DNA of 8,806 nucleotides from Sulfitobacter sp. Lineage in GTDB: Bacteria; Pseudomonadota; Alphaproteobacteria; Rhodobacterales; Rhodobacteraceae. The translations under genes and the position numbers were made by a program. A model generated the notes under the pieces. It was not told where the DNA came from. It saw only the letters and a list, made by a program, of their open reading frames with translations, and did not search any database. Below are positions 6,372 through 8,806 of the stretch, piece by piece (the first letter of the stretch is position 1; every line of letters begins with the position of its first letter). Location: positions 1 through 8,806 of the forward strand of contig JAGXHC010000230.1 of the NCBI GenBank assembly GCA_024636405.1. Direction: 5' to 3'.

Positions 6372-7357
6372 ACGCCCCGGTGCTGGAACTTCGAAACGTC
6401 GCCAAGACATACCGTGTGAAACAGGGGTTGTTCGGCAAGGCCCGGCCGCTGAAGGCTGTCAATGACGTGTCGCTGAGCCTGAACAAGGGCGAGGTGCTGG
6501 GGCTGGTCGGCGAATCCGGCTGTGGCAAATCCACGTTGGCCAAGATCCTGCTGGGTCTTGAGGACCCGACCGAAGGCAAGGTGCTGGTCGAGGGCGAAGA
6601 AATCGGCGGTCAGGATCGGTTGGCCTTGGCACGGCGTATCCAGCCCATCTTTCAGGACCCGTATTCGTCGCTGAACCCACGCAAGACGATTGCCGATATC
6701 GTGTCGCTGCCCCTGCGCGTGCATGGCATCGGTGACGCAAAAAGCCGCGCCAAATCCGTGCGTGAGACACTTGAACTGGTCGGTCTGCCTGCGCGGGTTC
6801 TGAACACATATCCCAGCCAGATGTCCGGGGGTCAGCGGCAACGCGTCGCGATTGCGCGCGCCCTGATCATGCATCCCGAAATCGTAATCTGCGATGAACC
6901 GACATCGGCGCTGGATGTCTCGGTGCAAAGCCAGATCCTTAATCTGCTCAATGATCTGCGCGCTGAATTCGGTCTGAGCTATCTGTTCATCAGCCATGAT
7001 CTGGCGGTGGTTGAGCATCTGGCAACCCGTGTGGCGGTGATGTATCTGGGGCGCATTGTCGAAGGGGCGGATGTGGCCGATCTGTTCGATGCCCCGCGCC
7101 ATCCTTATTCCCGCGCGCTGCTGAATTCGGTGCTGACGCCCGATCCGTCGCAGGGCGTGCCCGATACACAGCTGGGTGCGGCCTATCCCAACCCCATCGA
7201 TCCGCCTTCGGGATGTCATTTCCATCCGCGCTGTCCCTTCGCCCAAGACTATTGCACGGCCAATGCACCGCGCCCGGTGCCGCGCGCAGGCGGGCATGTG
7301 GAATGTCATTTGCACGATCCCGACAGCCCGATGTACCGCCCCGATTTTACAGTCTGA
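6368..7357 (+). CDS. ABC importer ATPase 2 (DppF/OppF type)
   Basis: A 329-residue cytoplasmic ATPase that pairs with ATPase 1. Motifs: Walker A G-E-S-G-C-G-K-S at 48-55, Q-loop F-Q-D-P-Y-S-S-L-N-P, canonical signature S-G-G-Q-R-Q-R at about 153-159, Walker B I-C-D176-E177, and switch His210. The K-x-Y-x-V-K-Q-G-L-F-G N-terminal segment is typical of the OppF/DppF branch. The C-terminal extension has H-P-Y-S-R-A-L-L and four cysteines (C283, C289, C296, C313) in nearly the same spacing as in ATPase 1. The ribosome site AAGGAG (6355-6360) is 7 nt before the ATG, which overlaps the ATPase 1 stop. The GGT-like gene begins 18 bp after its stop. Confidence 0.94.
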   Translation: MNAPVLELRNVAKTYRVKQGLFGKARPLKAVNDVSLSLNKGEVLGLVGESGCGKSTLAKILLGLEDPTEGKVLVEGEEIGGQDRLALARRIQPIFQDPYSSLNPRKTIADIVSLPLRVHGIGDAKSRAKSVRETLELVGLPARVLNTYPSQMSGGQRQRVAIARALIMHPEIVICDEPTSALDVSVQSQILNLLNDLRAEFGLSYLFISHDLAVVEHLATRVAVMYLGRIVEGADVADLFDAPRHPYSRALLNSVLTPDPSQGVPDTQLGAAYPNPIDPPSGCHFHPRCPFAQDYCTANAPRPVPRAGGHVECHLHDPDSPMYRPDFTV

Positions 7358-7375
7358 TTACGAAGGAGCGTTTCC

Positions 7376-8806
7376 ATGTCCTCAAGCCTGTCGCGCACGA
7401 TGCAGACCACCAAGACCGTCATCGAAACCAAAGGCGGCGTCGTTTCCGCACAGCACCGCCTTGCTGCCGAAGCGGGCGCGGATGTGCTTCGCGCGGGGGG
7501 TGATGCGGTGGATGCGGCCGTCGCAACGTCGTTTGTCATCGGTGTGCTCGAACCCTGGATGAGCGGCCCGGCTGGGGGTGGTGCCATGATGCTGTGGCGC
7601 GCGGACGGCGGCAAGGCGATTGCGGTAAACCACGGGATGCGGTCGCCCCAGGGACTGCGTGTTGAGGATTTTCCGCTGTCGGGTGAAGGGATCGCAGGGG
7701 ATCTTTTCCCGTGGGAACAGGTCGTCGGTGATGTCAACGTGCAAGGCGCCAAGGCCATTGCCGTGCCGGGCGTCGTTGATGGGCTGGGGCAGGTGCATGA
7801 CCGCTTTGGCAAGATGCCTTGGGCGGAATTGCTGGCACCGGCCGTCGCGCACGCGCGGCAGGGCATGCAGGTGGATTGGTACGCGGCGCTTTGCATCGCA
7901 TCGGTCACGCGGATGCTGGCGCAGGACCCGGATGCGGCGGCGCTGTTTCTGGAAGACGGCCAGTGGCCGACGATCTCCGGCTGGACCGCACTGGCGCAGA
8001 AGCGGCTGGATCAAAGCCGCATGGCGGACAGTCTTGACAGCATTGCCCGTGACGGTGCGCGCGCGCTTTATGATGGCGATGTCGGGGCGGCAATGGCCCA
8101 TGATGTCCAGGACAAGGGCGGTTATCTTGCCCGCGAGGACCTGCGCGCCTACCGCGCCGAGATACAGACACCGCTGAGCGTGCCGTACCGCGATGCGCGG
8201 TTTCACGTGATGGACGGACTGACAGCGGGCCCCACCTTTGGCCACGCCATGTCGCAGATGGAAAAGCGCGATCTAAGCGCCAAGCCCGAAGCCTTTGCCG
8301 CCTATGCCGATGCGCTTAACGCGGCCTATGCCGCCCGTCTGGGAAGCATGGGCGATGATGGCGAAAGCCCCGCGGCACCGGGATCAACCACGCATTTTTC
8401 GGTTGTCGACCGCGATGGCAATATGGTGGCGCAGACGCAGACGCTGCTGTCGATCTTTGGCAGTCGCGTGGTGTCGCCTTCGACCGGATTTCTGATGAAC
8501 AACGGGATCATGTGGTTTGACCCGGTGCAGGGGCGGCCCAATTCGCTGGCGCCGGGCAAGCGGTGCCTGATGAATGTCTGCCCGGTGATCGGCGAAACCG
8601 GCGATCGGCGCTTTGCCTTTGGCGCATCGGGGGGCCGCAAGATCGTGTCGGCAATGGTGCAGATGTCGTCCTTTGTCGCCGATTTCGGGATGGATATCGG
8701 CGCTGCCTTTCACCACCCGCGTATTGATGTATCCGGCGGCCCCAACGTGGTTGCGGACGCAGCACATGCGCCCGACGTTCTTGACCGACTGCGCCGCGAC
8801 CATGCC
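7376..8806 (+). CDS. Gamma-glutamyltransferase-family Ntn-hydrolase, divergent active site, 3' truncated by window edge
   Basis: 477 residues are visible with no stop. The family makes a proenzyme that cuts itself before a catalytic Thr and then cleaves amide bonds such as gamma-glutamyl bonds. Visible landmarks: G-G-V-V-S-A-Q-H near residue 20, G-G-D-A-V-D-A-A-V-A, the catalytic T338-T-H-F-S-V-V-D-R-D-G-N, M-N-N-G-I-M-W-F-D-P, P-N-S-L-A-P-G-K-R, and the oxyanion loop S418-G-G-R. Residues 1-337 would be the large chain. No signal peptide or membrane segment is seen at the N-terminus, so it should be cytoplasmic, unlike periplasmic E. coli GGT. Positions that bind gamma-glutamate in E. coli GGT are changed (N411 to L358, Q430 to G377, D433 to W380, S462/S463 to M399/N400, and probably R114 to G87). 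Alternatives within the family include glutaryl/cephalosporin acylases and HpxW-type oxamate amidohydrolase. The ribosome site AAGGAG (7363-7368) is 7 nt before the ATG. Confidence 0.9.
   Translation, partial: MSSSLSRTMQTTKTVIETKGGVVSAQHRLAAEAGADVLRAGGDAVDAAVATSFVIGVLEPWMSGPAGGGAMMLWRADGGKAIAVNHGMRSPQGLRVEDFPLSGEGIAGDLFPWEQVVGDVNVQGAKAIAVPGVVDGLGQVHDRFGKMPWAELLAPAVAHARQGMQVDWYAALCIASVTRMLAQDPDAAALFLEDGQWPTISGWTALAQKRLDQSRMADSLDSIARDGARALYDGDVGAAMAHDVQDKGGYLAREDLRAYRAEIQTPLSVPYRDARFHVMDGLTAGPTFGHAMSQMEKRDLSAKPEAFAAYADALNAAYAARLGSMGDDGESPAAPGSTTHFSVVDRDGNMVAQTQTLLSIFGSRVVSPSTGFLMNNGIMWFDPVQGRPNSLAPGKRCLMNVCPVIGETGDRRFAFGASGGRKIVSAMVQMSSFVADFGMDIGAAFHHPRIDVSGGPNVVADAAHAPDVLDRLRRDHA

Larger units (their letters stand above)
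1919..8806 (+). other. Predicted operon: binding protein, two permeases, two ATPases, GGT-like hydrolase
   Basis: Six genes lie in the same direction. Gaps are 94 bp (with the hairpin) after the binding protein, then 1 bp, 2 bp, a 4-bp overlap and 18 bp. No terminator or promoter-like gap is seen between the second ATPase and the hydrolase. In E. coli a comparable link exists between the glutathione importer genes gsiABCD and the neighbouring Ntn-hydrolase gene iaaA. The import-then-cleave reading is inferred from gene order. Confidence 0.75.

Noticed and set aside
5520..6410. Long open frame on the - strand across ATPase 1 (296 residues)
   Set aside because: It is antisense to intact ATPase motifs, its composition is unlike a real protein and it has no conserved features; the same applies to the 328-residue frame at 6329-7315 and the 287-residue frame at 7382-8245.

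Overview
The window looks like chromosomal DNA of an alphaproteobacterium, most likely of the Roseobacter/Rhodobacterales type. The coding regions are GC-rich and G/C-rich at third codon positions, genes are tightly packed, and the gene families (class III CoA-transferase, HbpS/GlcG-like protein, IclR regulator, Dpp/Opp-type importer, GGT-like hydrolase) are a typical mix for that group. The taxonomic call is an inference from composition and gene content. I see no tRNA, rRNA, CRISPR array, insertion sequence or prophage gene.

Region 1 (1-940, + strand): the 3' end of a class III (CaiB/BaiF) CoA-transferase gene, followed after 43 bp by a small HbpS/GlcG-like (DUF336) gene. They are probably co-transcribed.

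Region 2 (959-1918): an IclR-family regulator on the - strand, convergent with region 1 and divergent from region 3. The 183-bp divergent spacer carries an AT-rich near-perfect palindrome (1833-1853) that contains -10-like hexamers on both strands, which fits a single operator acting on both promoters. The leader of the rightward operon is short and can fold in two mutually exclusive ways next to the Shine-Dalgarno sequence of the first gene.

Region 3 (1919-8806, + strand): an apparent operon for a complete Dpp/Opp/Gsi-type ABC importer. The order is periplasmic solute-binding protein, a strong hairpin plus T-run, permease 1, permease 2, ATPase 1, ATPase 2, then a gamma-glutamyltransferase (GGT)-family Ntn-hydrolase that runs off the right edge. 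From permease 1 onward the genes are spaced by -4 to +18 bp. The hairpin at 3455-3490 probably lets the binding protein be made in excess over the membrane parts.

Inferred joint role: the binding protein captures a peptide-like or amide-linked compound in the periplasm, the permeases and ATPases import it, and the signal-peptide-free GGT homologue cleaves it in the cytoplasm, all under local IclR control. The GGT homologue keeps the catalytic Thr and oxyanion Gly-Gly, but nearly every residue that holds the gamma-glutamyl group in classical GGT is changed. The imported compound may therefore not be glutathione or an ordinary gamma-glutamyl peptide. This substrate question is the most interesting point in the window.
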